In this document: positions 16,189-24,820 of the stretch, one piece after another
Layout of the letters: the number at the start of each line of letters is the position of its first letter
How positions within the stretch are numbered: position 1 is the stretch's first letter
DNA from: a bacterium
Lineage (GTDB): Bacteria > Actinomycetota > Acidimicrobiia > Acidimicrobiales > UBA8592
Reading direction: 5' to 3'
Length of the DNA stretch: 33,969 nt
Assembly (NCBI GenBank): GCA_002713605.1
Contig: PATL01000030.1
Location: 1-33,969 of the forward strand
The notes under the pieces: generated by a model
The model's database searches: none
What the model saw: only the letters and a program-made list of their open reading frames with translations
What the model was told of the DNA's origin: nothing
Made by a program: the position numbers and the translations under genes

Positions 16189-17034
16189 CTACGCCCCGCG
16201 AAAGTCTTGCATTAAGTCACCGGGCAAAGGCTCATCAAGAAATAATCTGTCCTGAAATTTTCTCATTCCTGAGAGCCATTTCTCTATATTCTGTGCTTTG
16301 AACTCTGCATAGCCCTGCACTTGAGTATGAGGAAGAACCATAAATCGCTCCTCGCTAATAGCTTCCATACATATTTCAGCCACATCATTGGGCTCTACGA
16401 TTCCGTCGGAACTTGCTACTCCCCCTTCTTCCCATTCTGGATCATCACCATCTTCATTATCCGGGCTGTTTGATAAGATGTCAGTTCTCACTGCTTGAGG
16501 GCATAATACTGAAACTCTGATCCCTTGATGAAAGTGAGTAATTGAAATCCATTCAGCCAGTGAGACCGCTGCACTTTTCGTAATTGAATACGAAAGGGAG
16601 CCTATCTGTGTAAGTAACCCAGCTGCAGAGGCGGTATTTAGCAGGTAACCACCACCGTTAGCTATCATTTGTGGCAAGACAGCGCGGGCAGCATAGATAT
16701 GAGACATCACATGCACTTCCCACATCTTTTGGATACGTTCGTTCGTATCTTCCAAACCCGCCGATGTAACAAATCCAGCGTTTGAGCAAAATAAATCTAT
16801 AGGACCATGGTTATTTTCGATTTTTGCTACCATTTTTTGGATTTGGTTTTCGCTAGACACATCAACTTCATAAGGTATTGCATTAATTCCCCCAGCTACT
16901 TTGGCCGCATTCTCGCCATTCTTATCTGCAACTACAACTACCCGAGCGTTTTTGCTTGCTGCAACATCAGCGAGGGCAGCTCCAATACCCGCTCCAGCAC
17001 CGGTAACTATTACTACCTTCCCCTCAATTTCCAT
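16189..17034 (-). CDS. SDR-family oxidoreductase
   Basis: This 281-residue short-chain dehydrogenase has TGAGAGIG at 11-18, the cofactor loop; VVVADKN at the end of the second strand; CSNAG in place of NNAG; and the catalytic YSITKSA (Y-x3-K) preceded by NTASAAG with the catalytic serine. The C-terminal extension of about 50 residues (KWLSGMRKFQDRLF) is typical of a subgroup found in mycobacteria and Acidimicrobiia. GAGAG precedes the ATG. The gene stands alone, about 115 bases downstream of the PhyH-like gene's start on the same strand, and so is transcribed separately from or before it. The substrate is unknown. Confidence 0.92.
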   Translation of the reverse strand: MEIEGKVVIVTGAGAGIGAALADVAASKNARVVVVADKNGENAAKVAGGINAIPYEVDVSSENQIQKMVAKIENNHGPIDLFCSNAGFVTSAGLEDTNERIQKMWEVHVMSHIYAARAVLPQMIANGGGYLLNTASAAGLLTQIGSLSYSITKSAAVSLAEWISITHFHQGIRVSVLCPQAVRTDILSNSPDNEDGDDPEWEEGGVASSDGIVEPNDVAEICMEAISEERFMVLPHTQVQGYAEFKAQNIEKWLSGMRKFQDRLFLDEPLPGDLMQDFRGA

Positions 17035-17177
17035 AGATCTCTCTTTCTATAAGGATATTCTTTCGACAGAAGTACATTTTCACGTTATTTCAAGTAAATA
17101 TGATTTTTTCAAATTCTGCGAATAAAAGACATTTTTCATTTTTTTCAGTAGAATGTTAATGCGGTGGCGTTGTCACA

Positions 17178-17237
17178 TGGCTTTACCCGAGAGTAATGCA
17201 CGTGATTTACGTAACGGCTCGGACCCGCGGGTTTGAA
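17178..17237 (+). CDS. Possible 19-codon leader ORF before the SNF2 gene
   Basis: ATG at 17178 opens a 19-codon frame (ends DPRV, TGA) preceded by GGTGG and by a TAGAAT box at 17149-17154. It overlaps the earliest possible TTG start of the SNF2 gene. It could be a leader peptide coupling translation of a gene that lacks a clear ribosome binding site, or a chance frame. Confidence 0.2.
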
Positions 17238-20200
17238 TGAACAAGGAGAATGCGTTATTAACAAAGGTAGTTCTGATATAGCTGCGCATAAGTTTGAAAT
17301 TATGGTGCAGAGACACCTTGATGGACTGGCTGATGATATTAGCCTGCATCAACTTCAGAGTAATCAGCCACAATGGGTAGAGACCCTTTTCAGATTCCTT
17401 GAAGAGACTGATAAGAGCATTGCGCGCGCGCGTCGTCAGCATAGAGGAACCGAACGCAGAACTGTTTTGGATGACTTGAACTCAGAAGCAGATCGAATAG
17501 ATAAGGTTTTAACAGATATCCTCGGTCCAGCCCCTACTCAAGAAGCTATCAACCTAGATGCGTGGAAAGATGACTCTAAAGCTGAGATTCAACTTGCATG
17601 GAGAGACGGAAGACTCATTGCGTGGCTAGGCGCTCATAAGTCTCAATCATTCGGGCATGAAATAATTCGAGATAGCCTTGGGCGCCTTGGAGCAAACTCC
17701 ATTGACTGGAGCGCCTCAGACGATTTACAACTCCCTAGCGAGCAGACAGCCCCCTGTGTCTCCGCACCCATTTCTTCTACTTTGGGGTGGCTGGTATCTC
17801 TTGGAAGTGACCGACCTGAAGGGGTCGGGGCAACATCAATTTGGATGGGCCTAGCTTCAGGCTTAGCTGTAAAACTCGTTGTAGAGGGGAAAATCTATCC
17901 TACTTTACACTTAGTAGGCGGTACCCGAAATTCTGACTCAGGTGATGCTCTCTTCCATGTGCGCTGGTCACCTGCTCTGATTGATTTAGATTGGCATGCA
18001 GCGCTTGTTGCTTCCACTCCAAGTGCTGCGATGCTTGCATGCGATGAGACTGACCGTCATCGTTTCGTTGGGAAGGTTTTGTCAGATTTGACTGACTCGA
18101 TTGTTCGCATGGCAGCAGGCCAAGTCAAACTGCCTTATGCTCCTGCTGAGATTAAATCAAAAGATGATTTTGGTGAAATGGTTGTGGCGGGGCTTGATGG
18201 AATGGCTTTTCGAGGCGATTCTGATTACGGCTCAGATATTTCTAGGAGACTAAACCAATGGGCTGTTCCAGTAACAGGCATTGAAAAGCTCCGCCTTTTG
18301 GTTCGCCTTAGCCCTCCTGATGATTCAGGAGCTTGGTTAAGTGAAGTTCTCGTTCCAATTGAGTCTGGCGGCTTAGAACCTATCGAAATAACCATAAATA
18401 CTGGAAGTGAAACGCGGCGCAAATTAGTGAACAAGCAAATTTCACGATTGGAGCGTCTTTTCCCAGAATTATTGAGACCAGGAGGTCGAAGACGGGGAGA
18501 AGTTCTTCTATCACAATCGGAGGCTTGGGACTTAATGACCCATACTGGCGAGAGACTTACAGCGGCAGGATTTGACGTTGAAGTTCCACCTATGTCAAAG
18601 AGAAAAGCGACTCCAATCTTACGCATCACAGCTGAATCACAAGAAACGATGGTAAGTGCGCAGCAACTTGCCGATATCAGTTGGAGTGCCGTGTTTGATG
18701 ATGTCGAACTTAATGCCGAAGAAATAGAGCGACTTGCAAGCGAAGCGCGACCACTTATTGAGTCTAAAGGTCAATGGATTGAATTAGATAAAACTGATCT
18801 AGCAGAAGCTGCAGCCGCGCTTGCTGACTTCTCTAAGAAAACACAAATGAGCGGAGCAGAGATGCTTCGCCACGCTCTGGGTCTTGAGGGACGCGCCCTT
18901 GGGGGCATAACGCTCGACGGCGACGGGTGGGCCGCAGATTTGTTAAGGAGCGTAAAGGATTTACCCCAGAACCCAGACACCAAGCCAAAGGGGTTTGTAG
19001 GGGAACTTCGCTCATATCAAGCTGATGCACTGGCGTGGATTAATTTTCTTGACAACGCTGGTTTAGGAGGATGTCTTGCGCTAGACATGGGTCTAGGGAA
19101 AACGCCTACAACGCTCGCTAATTTAGCCAACACTCCCCGTCCTGAACCTGGTCTGGTAATTGCTCCACCTGCTGTAGTCGGGAACTGGCGAGTTGAGGCA
19201 ACTAGATTCGTACCTGATGCTTCAGTATTGATCCACCATGGCCCCAGTAGAGCCAAAGGAGAGAATCTAAAGAAAATCGTAGCTACGCACGACATTGTTA
19301 TAACTACATATGGCACAGCTGTTAGAGATATTAATCAACTCAAAGATATTCAATGGTCAAAAATAGTTCTTGATGAAGCACAAGCAATCAAGAATCCTGC
19401 AGCCGAGACTTCGCAACAATTGCGAAAGTTAGATGCACATTCACGAATAGCTCTGACCGGAACGCCTATTGAAAATGGTTTGGGCGACCTATGGTCAATT
19501 CTAGACTGGGCGAATCCAGGCCTTCTTGGCCCACGAAATCAATTCATCGCCCAACTTACACCAGAAAAACGAATTGAATCAGGCAATGAGAGCGCTCTTA
19601 AGGCACTAAATGGAATTATGGTGTACCGGCGAACAAAATCAGAGCCTTCAATCGCAGCTGAGCTCCCAGACAGAATAGATGAGCTTGATCATTGCGCTAT
19701 GACTCCTGAACAGATAGGACTATACAAAGCTGTCGTAGATAATTTGATAGAAGAAACAGAAAAAAGTAAAGCTGGATCTCCCCAGAGAAAAGGCGCTGTT
19801 CTTGCTGCCATTACTGCTTTGAAACAAATATGTAATCATCCATTAAATTATCAAGATGATGGACTCGGAATTCAGGGGCGATCTGGGAAGTTAGAACGCC
19901 TATACGAAATAATAGAAACTGTATTCGCTGCTGATGAGCGTGTACTAGTATTCACACATTTTGCAACGTGGGGCGAACGTCTTGCAACTCATCTTGCTGA
20001 GCGCTACGAATTGCCAATCCATTGCTATCACGGTGGTTTAGGCCGAGCTACACGTGATCAAATGATTGATAGTTTCCAGAAGGGGAAGGGGCGAGGCGCT
20101 ATGGTCCTTTCCCTTAAAGCTGGAGGGACGGGTTTGAATTTAACCGCAGCAAATCATGTTGTCTTATACGACCGATGGTGGAACCCTGCAGTTGAGGATC

Positions 20201-20451
20201 AAGCGAGAGATAGGGTGTGGCGAATTGGGCAAAAAAATACTGTTATTGCGCATCGATTAATCTGCCCTGGAACTGTCGACGAGCGTGTTGAAGAAGTTGT
20301 TGCGGGGAAACGACAAATAGCTAACTTAGTTCTTCCTAAATCAAGCTCTATTGGAGATCTTGATGCCGACCAGTTGCAGGAGGCCTTAGGAATTGATACT
20401 GAGTCTTTGCTTGAGTTTGAATCGGCGCAAGGAAACGGAGAAACTGGATGA
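17233..20451 (+). CDS. SNF2-family DEAD/DEAH-box helicase (Swi2/Snf2 ATPase)
   Basis: This is a large protein of up to 1072 residues. The N-terminal 550 residues contain the SNF2-associated region typical of bacterial members. The ATPase then follows: DMGLGKT (Walker A) at about 615-622, LDEAQAIKNP (motif II) at about 713, LTGTPIENGLGDLWSIL (motif III), VFTHFATWGERL, and GGTGLNLTAANHVVLYDRWWNP...DQARDRVWRIGQ (motifs V-VI) near 950-1000. These enzymes translocate on double-stranded DNA and remodel protein-DNA complexes; the bacterial role is often in repair or transcription recycling. The start is uncertain: TTG at 17233 is the earliest, ATG at 17302 an alternative, and neither has a good ribosome binding site. 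The next gene overlaps by ATGA. Confidence 0.92.
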   Translation: MNEQGECVINKGSSDIAAHKFEIMVQRHLDGLADDISLHQLQSNQPQWVETLFRFLEETDKSIARARRQHRGTERRTVLDDLNSEADRIDKVLTDILGPAPTQEAINLDAWKDDSKAEIQLAWRDGRLIAWLGAHKSQSFGHEIIRDSLGRLGANSIDWSASDDLQLPSEQTAPCVSAPISSTLGWLVSLGSDRPEGVGATSIWMGLASGLAVKLVVEGKIYPTLHLVGGTRNSDSGDALFHVRWSPALIDLDWHAALVASTPSAAMLACDETDRHRFVGKVLSDLTDSIVRMAAGQVKLPYAPAEIKSKDDFGEMVVAGLDGMAFRGDSDYGSDISRRLNQWAVPVTGIEKLRLLVRLSPPDDSGAWLSEVLVPIESGGLEPIEITINTGSETRRKLVNKQISRLERLFPELLRPGGRRRGEVLLSQSEAWDLMTHTGERLTAAGFDVEVPPMSKRKATPILRITAESQETMVSAQQLADISWSAVFDDVELNAEEIERLASEARPLIESKGQWIELDKTDLAEAAAALADFSKKTQMSGAEMLRHALGLEGRALGGITLDGDGWAADLLRSVKDLPQNPDTKPKGFVGELRSYQADALAWINFLDNAGLGGCLALDMGLGKTPTTLANLANTPRPEPGLVIAPPAVVGNWRVEATRFVPDASVLIHHGPSRAKGENLKKIVATHDIVITTYGTAVRDINQLKDIQWSKIVLDEAQAIKNPAAETSQQLRKLDAHSRIALTGTPIENGLGDLWSILDWANPGLLGPRNQFIAQLTPEKRIESGNESALKALNGIMVYRRTKSEPSIAAELPDRIDELDHCAMTPEQIGLYKAVVDNLIEETEKSKAGSPQRKGAVLAAITALKQICNHPLNYQDDGLGIQGRSGKLERLYEIIETVFAADERVLVFTHFATWGERLATHLAERYELPIHCYHGGLGRATRDQMIDSFQKGKGRGAMVLSLKAGGTGLNLTAANHVVLYDRWWNPAVEDQARDRVWRIGQKNTVIAHRLICPGTVDERVEEVVAGKRQIANLVLPKSSSIGDLDADQLQEALGIDTESLLEFESAQGNGETG

Positions 20452-20861
20452 GTAGAAGAGGTACGGCTAGAGGCTCGTCCGCCGCTCAGCCTATGAATAC
20501 AACAGGCAGGAAGAAGCGGCGCAGAAATAGGAATAGAACAGATCCAAAAAAGTTTTGGGGAAACAAAGAGGCTCTTCCACTGCCTGTTCATGACGTAAAG
20601 GCGCCATCAACAACTCAAGCCGTTCTGGACTCTTTGGGGAAACCTCCCATCTCGGGCCAGGAAGTTTCTTCCTTAGAATATTTAGCTAAAATCTATGACC
20701 GTTCAGCTGGGTTAGCATTCGCTCTAGCTGCTGCCGGAGGACTTGATAAGCCACTTCCTGACGGCGCCGATCAAGAACTAGACCCTATTAATACTGTAAA
20801 TGATGATGACCCATACAACATTCTCCGACCTGAGGATGATATCGATGGGAATCGTATTTAA
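20448..20861 (+). CDS. Small basic/acidic protein coupled to the SNF2 helicase
   Basis: This 137-residue protein has a very basic N-terminus (TGRKKRRRNRNRTDPKKFW at about 19-37), a central helix-rich segment (AVLDSLGKPPISGQEVSSLEYLAKIYDRSAGLAFALAAAGG), and an acidic tail (NDDDPYN...PEDDIDG). It overlaps the SNF2 stop by ATGA, which argues for coupled translation and a role with the helicase, perhaps as a DNA-binding or docking subunit; that is inference. I do not recognise a named family. The gene is real judging by coupling and uninterrupted coding character. Confidence 0.75.
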   Translation: MSRRGTARGSSAAQPMNTTGRKKRRRNRNRTDPKKFWGNKEALPLPVHDVKAPSTTQAVLDSLGKPPISGQEVSSLEYLAKIYDRSAGLAFALAAAGGLDKPLPDGADQELDPINTVNDDDPYNILRPEDDIDGNRI

Positions 20862-20865
20862 GGTA

Positions 20866-21792
20866 TTAGAATAATTTTGCTTGGACGTTTATTTCATCCC
20901 CTGTTATTTCTCCAAATTCAACAGTGATTCCTAAGAGTTCATCTAAATCTGCGAGAAGCGCCATTCCCGAACTGTGCTTGAGTGCAATTACCTTCCCAAC
21001 GACACTTATGACTTCCATATCATGGCTGCCGGTTGAGAGACTGATTGGGTATTTTTGAATTTTTTCCCAACACTTTTCAGAAGAGTATTTGTTATCCCAA
21101 GTGGTACCTATTTCTTTAATCCCTATTATGCCTGAACCCGAAATGCACTCTTTCACTTTTGTAGAAATTACGTTGAGTTCCTTCTGCACTGAGCCCTGCA
21201 TTAAAGGGTTCAGTAATCCATCTATCTTTTTTCGTGTTGAAATTGCTTGACTGATACCCAATTCCTCTGTGATTAGGTCTTCTAATAGTCGTACTGAGAT
21301 CCCGTCAGGTGTTTCTACGGTTAGAACTGCATGAATAGCACCTTGTTCAAGAAGACGTGTTTGAATTCTGTTTGACGTACTAATACCTACCTTTGTGGAT
21401 CCGTCAAAAAAACCTGCGATGTAGAGGATACTTTCTCTTTGCATGCGTTTGAGTATCGTTTGCGAAATCGAGTTTCGATCCTTTGTATGCACGTTATGAA
21501 ATTGCGCTGCGAAGATATTATCTTCACGAATACAATTGCTGCATTTCTTCCCGCTTTTTACTAACTTCTCACACCTATTTTGCTTTTCAGCCTCGAATAG
21601 CTCTCCGTAGTTGACACACACCCTTTCAAATTGCTTTGGCACCCTATATGAAAGGTGATGCCCTATCAACCTTTCTGTGGTGACTTTAACGGCATCATGA
21701 TCGTAAATTTGGATATGTGGTTGATTGTCTTTCCATATTACCTTGAGGTAGGTAATTCTTTTGTATGGAGTATCGTTTGCTATTTTTTTCAT
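20866..21792 (-). CDS. DUF2797-like protein
   Basis: This 308-residue protein resembles DUF2797: a cysteine cluster (CEKLVKSGKKCSNCIRE, about 74-90), then H.VH and the typical LYIAGFFDGSTKVGISTSNRIQTRLLEQGA segment (about 130-160), where the family has a GIY-YIG-like VYL...KVGITR...R...QGA. The family's function is unknown; the cysteines suggest a zinc or iron-sulfur site. The ATG at 21792 has no Shine-Dalgarno but a TAAAGT box 7 bases upstream. It is convergent with and nearly touches the SNF2 partner gene, and divergent from thrH. Confidence 0.75.
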   Translation of the reverse strand: MKKIANDTPYKRITYLKVIWKDNQPHIQIYDHDAVKVTTERLIGHHLSYRVPKQFERVCVNYGELFEAEKQNRCEKLVKSGKKCSNCIREDNIFAAQFHNVHTKDRNSISQTILKRMQRESILYIAGFFDGSTKVGISTSNRIQTRLLEQGAIHAVLTVETPDGISVRLLEDLITEELGISQAISTRKKIDGLLNPLMQGSVQKELNVISTKVKECISGSGIIGIKEIGTTWDNKYSSEKCWEKIQKYPISLSTGSHDMEVISVVGKVIALKHSSGMALLADLDELLGITVEFGEITGDEINVQAKLF

Positions 21793-21799
21793 TCTAAAT

Positions 21800-21805
21800 A
21801 CTTTA
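21800..21805 (-). promoter_or_regulatory. Candidate -10 box of a leaderless promoter
   Basis: TAAAGT on the minus strand is 7 bases before the ATG of the DUF2797-like gene, which has no visible ribosome binding site. Confidence 0.35.
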
Positions 21806-21848
21806 ATCGGTGTACGTTAAGAGTGTTCTAAAGCTATCGTTCGTATCT

Positions 21849-22481
21849 ATGAATACTTCTCCCCATTCTCAATTTCTTGTTACTCTGGATGTTGAAGGTG
21901 TACTGACACCAGAGATATGGATAGCCGTAGCTAATCATTTTGGCATTGATGCGCTAAAAAAGACCACGAAGGATGAACCTGATTACCAGTTACTTATGGA
22001 CGAACGTATTGGGTTGATTAATGAACACAAGATTAGTTTGTCAGATATTCAATCTGTTATTTCATCTTTAACTCCTCTTGAAGGTGCTTTGGATTTTTTA
22101 ACTGAGCTACGCTCAACTGTTTCAGTGGTGCTCCTTTCTGATACTTTTGAAGAATTTATTGGTCCGTTGATGCTTCAGTTACAAAACCCTTTAGTTCTGT
22201 GCCATAGGCTTCTGGTCAACAATGAAGGATATATTTCAAGCTTTGTAGAGCGAACTCCTAACCAAAAGTTTGAGGCCGTTGCTGCCTTCAAGAAACTAAA
22301 TTATCAAGTAATTGCAGCAGGTGATTCATACAACGATCTATCCATGATCGATCACGCTGACGCAGGGTTCTTATTTAGAGCACCGGAACATGTCCGCACC
22401 GAACGATCCGACCTCATATGCCATGATGATTACAGTGATCTACTGACGTCAATCAAGGATGTTATCCGAAGTTGTTCTTAG
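21849..22481 (+). CDS. thrH: ThrH-type phosphoserine phosphatase / phosphoserine:homoserine phosphotransferase
   Basis: This 210-residue HAD-superfamily enzyme has DVEGVLTPEIWIA at 14-26 (DxE catalytic motif I), PDYQLLMDERI, DIQSVISSLTPLEGA, LLSDTFEEF (motif II), and AAGDSYNDLSMI (motif IV GDSYND). These segments run in parallel with the Pseudomonas ThrH sequence as I remember it, including the WIA and PDY signatures. ThrH dephosphorylates phosphoserine and can move the phosphate to homoserine, linking serine and threonine synthesis in the cytoplasm. ATG 21849 is chosen because it matches the family N-terminus; an in-frame GTG at 21810 would add 13 residues without a better ribosome binding site. 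Confidence 0.9.
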   Translation: MNTSPHSQFLVTLDVEGVLTPEIWIAVANHFGIDALKKTTKDEPDYQLLMDERIGLINEHKISLSDIQSVISSLTPLEGALDFLTELRSTVSVVLLSDTFEEFIGPLMLQLQNPLVLCHRLLVNNEGYISSFVERTPNQKFEAVAAFKKLNYQVIAAGDSYNDLSMIDHADAGFLFRAPEHVRTERSDLICHDDYSDLLTSIKDVIRSCS

Positions 22482-22513
22482 TAAATGGATTCCCCGCCAC
22501 TAAAACACTGCTA

Positions 22514-23641
22514 CTAGTTGCTAGCCCGAGGCTCCCTGTCAAGTCCGAGTACTCGCTCACCGAGAATATTACGCATGACATTCGATGTACCTCCCATAAT
22601 TGTGTACGCGGGGGCGTAAGTTAAGCCCTTAGTTACTTGATTGTCGAGAAGGGCTTTGGGTCCGAGTATCCGGTTTACAAATTGAGCTACATTCCATTCA
22701 TGTTCAGTGCAGAAGCACTTTGTTGCTGCGCTGAAACCTGCTGGTGCTTGTTGCAGGGTTTCGCGGTACACGAGAAGTCTTCCTATATGGTACCCGCTTT
22801 CAAGTTTGCTGATCTCTTGCCGATTTAAAGGGTCTGATAGGTTCGCGTACCCTTTTGCTTCGTCGTGGAGTGCTTTATTGGATACAAGTCTGTCGATGCC
22901 GCCTCGCTCATGTTCAAGTTGTTTCATCGTTTGTTTGAATGCTGCTCCTTCTTGCCCTACAAGGTTCTCTGCAGGTACTTCTACCTCGTTGAAATACACT
23001 TCACAAAAGTGTCTGTTCAGTGTCATATCAGTAATCGGCCTTACCTCTATCCCAGGCAGGTTCATAGGAACAATTATTTCTGAGATTCCTCGATGTGGCG
23101 GACCCTCAGCGTTTGTTCTGCAGATTAGGTAGCAATAATCAGCTACCTCTCCGAAACTTGTCCATATCTTTTGTCCATTTATTCGAAAAATATTCCCATC
23201 ACGTTCTGCCGATGTTGACAACGAGGCTAAATCAGATCCACTATCTGGTTCGCTCATTCCTATACACCATGTTGTTTCTCCCGTAAGCATATGCGGAAGG
23301 TATTCTGCTTTTTGATCGTCTGTCCCGTAACTAATAACTGTCGGACCCATTTGGCGATCTGCAAACCACATTGCAGCTATCGGAGCCCCAGCAGCAATCA
23401 TTTCCTCCGCTACAATGATGCGTTCAATTGGTGGTCTTTCTTGTCCGCCATGCTCTTTAGGCCACCCCATCCCGATCCAACCGTTTTCTGCCATTGTTTG
23501 TGCAAACTCTTTTGAAAATCCGTTGATCCAACTGTCGTTAAATCTTCCGTGCTTTTCTACTCCTTTAAGTGCTACTTCACGGGCCTTCTCACGCAATTGA
23601 ATCTGTTCTTTTGTAAAAGCAAATTCAAGAGTGGAACGCAT
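22514..23641 (-). CDS. Acyl-CoA dehydrogenase family protein
   Basis: This 375-residue ACAD has WCIGMSEPDSGSDLASL (about 123-139), GQKIWTSFGEVADYCYLICRT, and ends GTSNVMRNILGERVLGLDREPR. It is homologous to the ACAD at 6255-7475 but clearly distinct. It belongs to the large group of actinobacterial ACADs used on branched, cyclic or steroid-type acyl-CoAs; the substrate cannot be assigned. The ATG fits the family start (FAFTKEQIQLREKAREV), though the ribosome binding site is weak. It lies 15 bases after the peroxiredoxin stop in the same direction, so the two may be co-transcribed. Confidence 0.93.
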   Translation of the reverse strand: MRSTLEFAFTKEQIQLREKAREVALKGVEKHGRFNDSWINGFSKEFAQTMAENGWIGMGWPKEHGGQERPPIERIIVAEEMIAAGAPIAAMWFADRQMGPTVISYGTDDQKAEYLPHMLTGETTWCIGMSEPDSGSDLASLSTSAERDGNIFRINGQKIWTSFGEVADYCYLICRTNAEGPPHRGISEIIVPMNLPGIEVRPITDMTLNRHFCEVYFNEVEVPAENLVGQEGAAFKQTMKQLEHERGGIDRLVSNKALHDEAKGYANLSDPLNRQEISKLESGYHIGRLLVYRETLQQAPAGFSAATKCFCTEHEWNVAQFVNRILGPKALLDNQVTKGLTYAPAYTIMGGTSNVMRNILGERVLGLDREPRASN

Positions 23642-23655
23642 CTTTTCAAAATTCC

Positions 23656-24138
23656 TTAGCGCAGCTCATTAACTTTGCTTAGAATCTCTTCGGCATGTTC
23701 TTTTGTCTTTGGCTTTGTAAACACATGGACGATTTTTCCTTTCGGGTCGATAAGGAATGTAGTCCGGTGCAAGCCCATGTAGGTTTTTCCGTAGTTTTTC
23801 TTTTCCCCCCAAACCCCATATTTTTGAATGATTTTATGTTCATTGTCGGCTATAAGAGGGAAGGATAGTTCATATTTAGTCGCAAACTTTTCGTGACTTG
23901 CATTTCCATCCGGTGAAATACCTATAACTTGGACATCGTGTTTTTTGAGTTCGCCGAGATGACCTTGGAGATTACAAGCTTGATTTGTGCACCCTGGCGT
24001 ATTGTCCCTTGGGTAAAAGTAGAGTGCAATATATTGTCCGAGATAGTCGGAGAGTTTGACTTTATCTCCCGAGAAAGTTACCGATTGAAAAGCTGGGGCT
24101 TTCTTACCGGCAGGTAGAGGTTGTGCTTGTGTGTTCAT
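23656..24138 (-). CDS. bcp: Thioredoxin-dependent peroxiredoxin, BCP/PrxQ type
   Basis: This 160-residue peroxiredoxin has FYPRDNTPGCTNQACNL, with peroxidatic C50 and resolving C55 five residues apart, the BCP/PrxQ arrangement. GVWGEKKNYGKTYMGLHRTTFLID follows, containing the conserved Tyr, Gly and Arg. It reduces hydroperoxides using thioredoxin in the cytoplasm. ATG 24138 is preceded by AAGGAA; an upstream in-frame start adds ten residues absent from the family. Both active positions are ordinary cysteines, in contrast to the three selenocysteine genes in this window. Confidence 0.95.
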   Translation of the reverse strand: MNTQAQPLPAGKKAPAFQSVTFSGDKVKLSDYLGQYIALYFYPRDNTPGCTNQACNLQGHLGELKKHDVQVIGISPDGNASHEKFATKYELSFPLIADNEHKIIQKYGVWGEKKNYGKTYMGLHRTTFLIDPKGKIVHVFTKPKTKEHAEEILSKVNELR

Positions 24139-24189
24139 AGATTCCTTACGTTTCTGATATTCTACCACTTAGTTTTTTTTAGCTGGAAA

Positions 24190-24768
24190 TCATCTGACGA
24201 TTGAAGTCTTACCGTTTATCTCGGTCACTAGAACTGTAATTATATAATCAATACTTTCTTTGGTTGATACGGGAAGTGTGAGTTGTCCATTTTGATGTAA
24301 CGCGGAGTACCCATAGATGGCTGAGAGAACGAGTCTACTCCAATGAATGATCATGGATTCCTGAACACCTGTGTCTTGGAGTATCTTGTGCATCGGGTAA
24401 TTAACTTGCTCTATGGCCTCTTTGATTTGGGCATCGTTACCAGGTGGGTAGATTGATGCTTTAAACGCTGCTGGATGCTCTAAAGCGAAATCGAATTTTG
24501 CTTTGAGAACCGCACGTATCGCATCAATTCCAGCCACGCCTATAGCAGCTTGATTTAAATGTTGTGCAAGTTTTTTTAGGCTACGTAACGCAAGTTCCCG
24601 TTGAAGGCCAACTGTTCCGTCTATATGGGCATAAAGAGATTGCACTCGTATACCTAAGCGTGCCGCAACAGCCGTCATTGAAACCAACTGAATATTTTGG
24701 GTTTCTTCCAACAAGTCGAATGCAGTTTCTACGACGTTAGATTTTGAAATTCCTATACGTGCGGCCAT
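24190..24768 (-). CDS. TetR-family transcriptional regulator
   Basis: This 192-residue protein has the N-terminal TetR helix-turn-helix: SMTAVAARLGIRVQSLYAHI (about 30-49), where the recognition helix ends in the usual SLYxH. The C-terminal ligand domain includes ALEHPAAFKASIYPP, as in the TetR_C_33/WHG group. It is divergent from the UGSC operon with only 51 bases between the two starts, and an inverted repeat lies there. It is therefore the likely local repressor of its own gene and the operon; the inducer is unknown. Confidence 0.88.
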   Translation of the reverse strand: MAARIGISKSNVVETAFDLLEETQNIQLVSMTAVAARLGIRVQSLYAHIDGTVGLQRELALRSLKKLAQHLNQAAIGVAGIDAIRAVLKAKFDFALEHPAAFKASIYPPGNDAQIKEAIEQVNYPMHKILQDTGVQESMIIHWSRLVLSAIYGYSALHQNGQLTLPVSTKESIDYIITVLVTEINGKTSIVR

Positions 24769-24777
24769 TTTTCTCGC

Positions 24778-24820
24778 TTAGGTTGCTATTTGTGTCTAAA
24801 TATATCAGACTATAACCTAA
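24778..24820. promoter_or_regulatory. Nested inverted repeat, likely TetR operator and operon promoter
   Basis: TTAGGTT (24778-24784) and AACCTAA (24814-24820) are perfect inverted repeats enclosing a second pair, GTCT (24794-24797) and AGAC (24807-24810), around an AT-rich centre. The site fills the gap between the TetR gene and the UGSC operon and touches the ATG at 24820. TATAAC at 24811-24816 could be part of a promoter. The arrangement is typical of an autoregulated divergent TetR operator. Confidence 0.55.

Noticed and set aside
17160..17240. tRNA-like stretch (CGGACCCGCGGGTTTGAA)
   Set aside because: No cloverleaf or acceptor stem can be formed around it; it resembles a T-arm only by chance.
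23656..24138. Sec in the peroxiredoxin
   Set aside because: Both active positions are encoded as ordinary Cys and the frame is intact.
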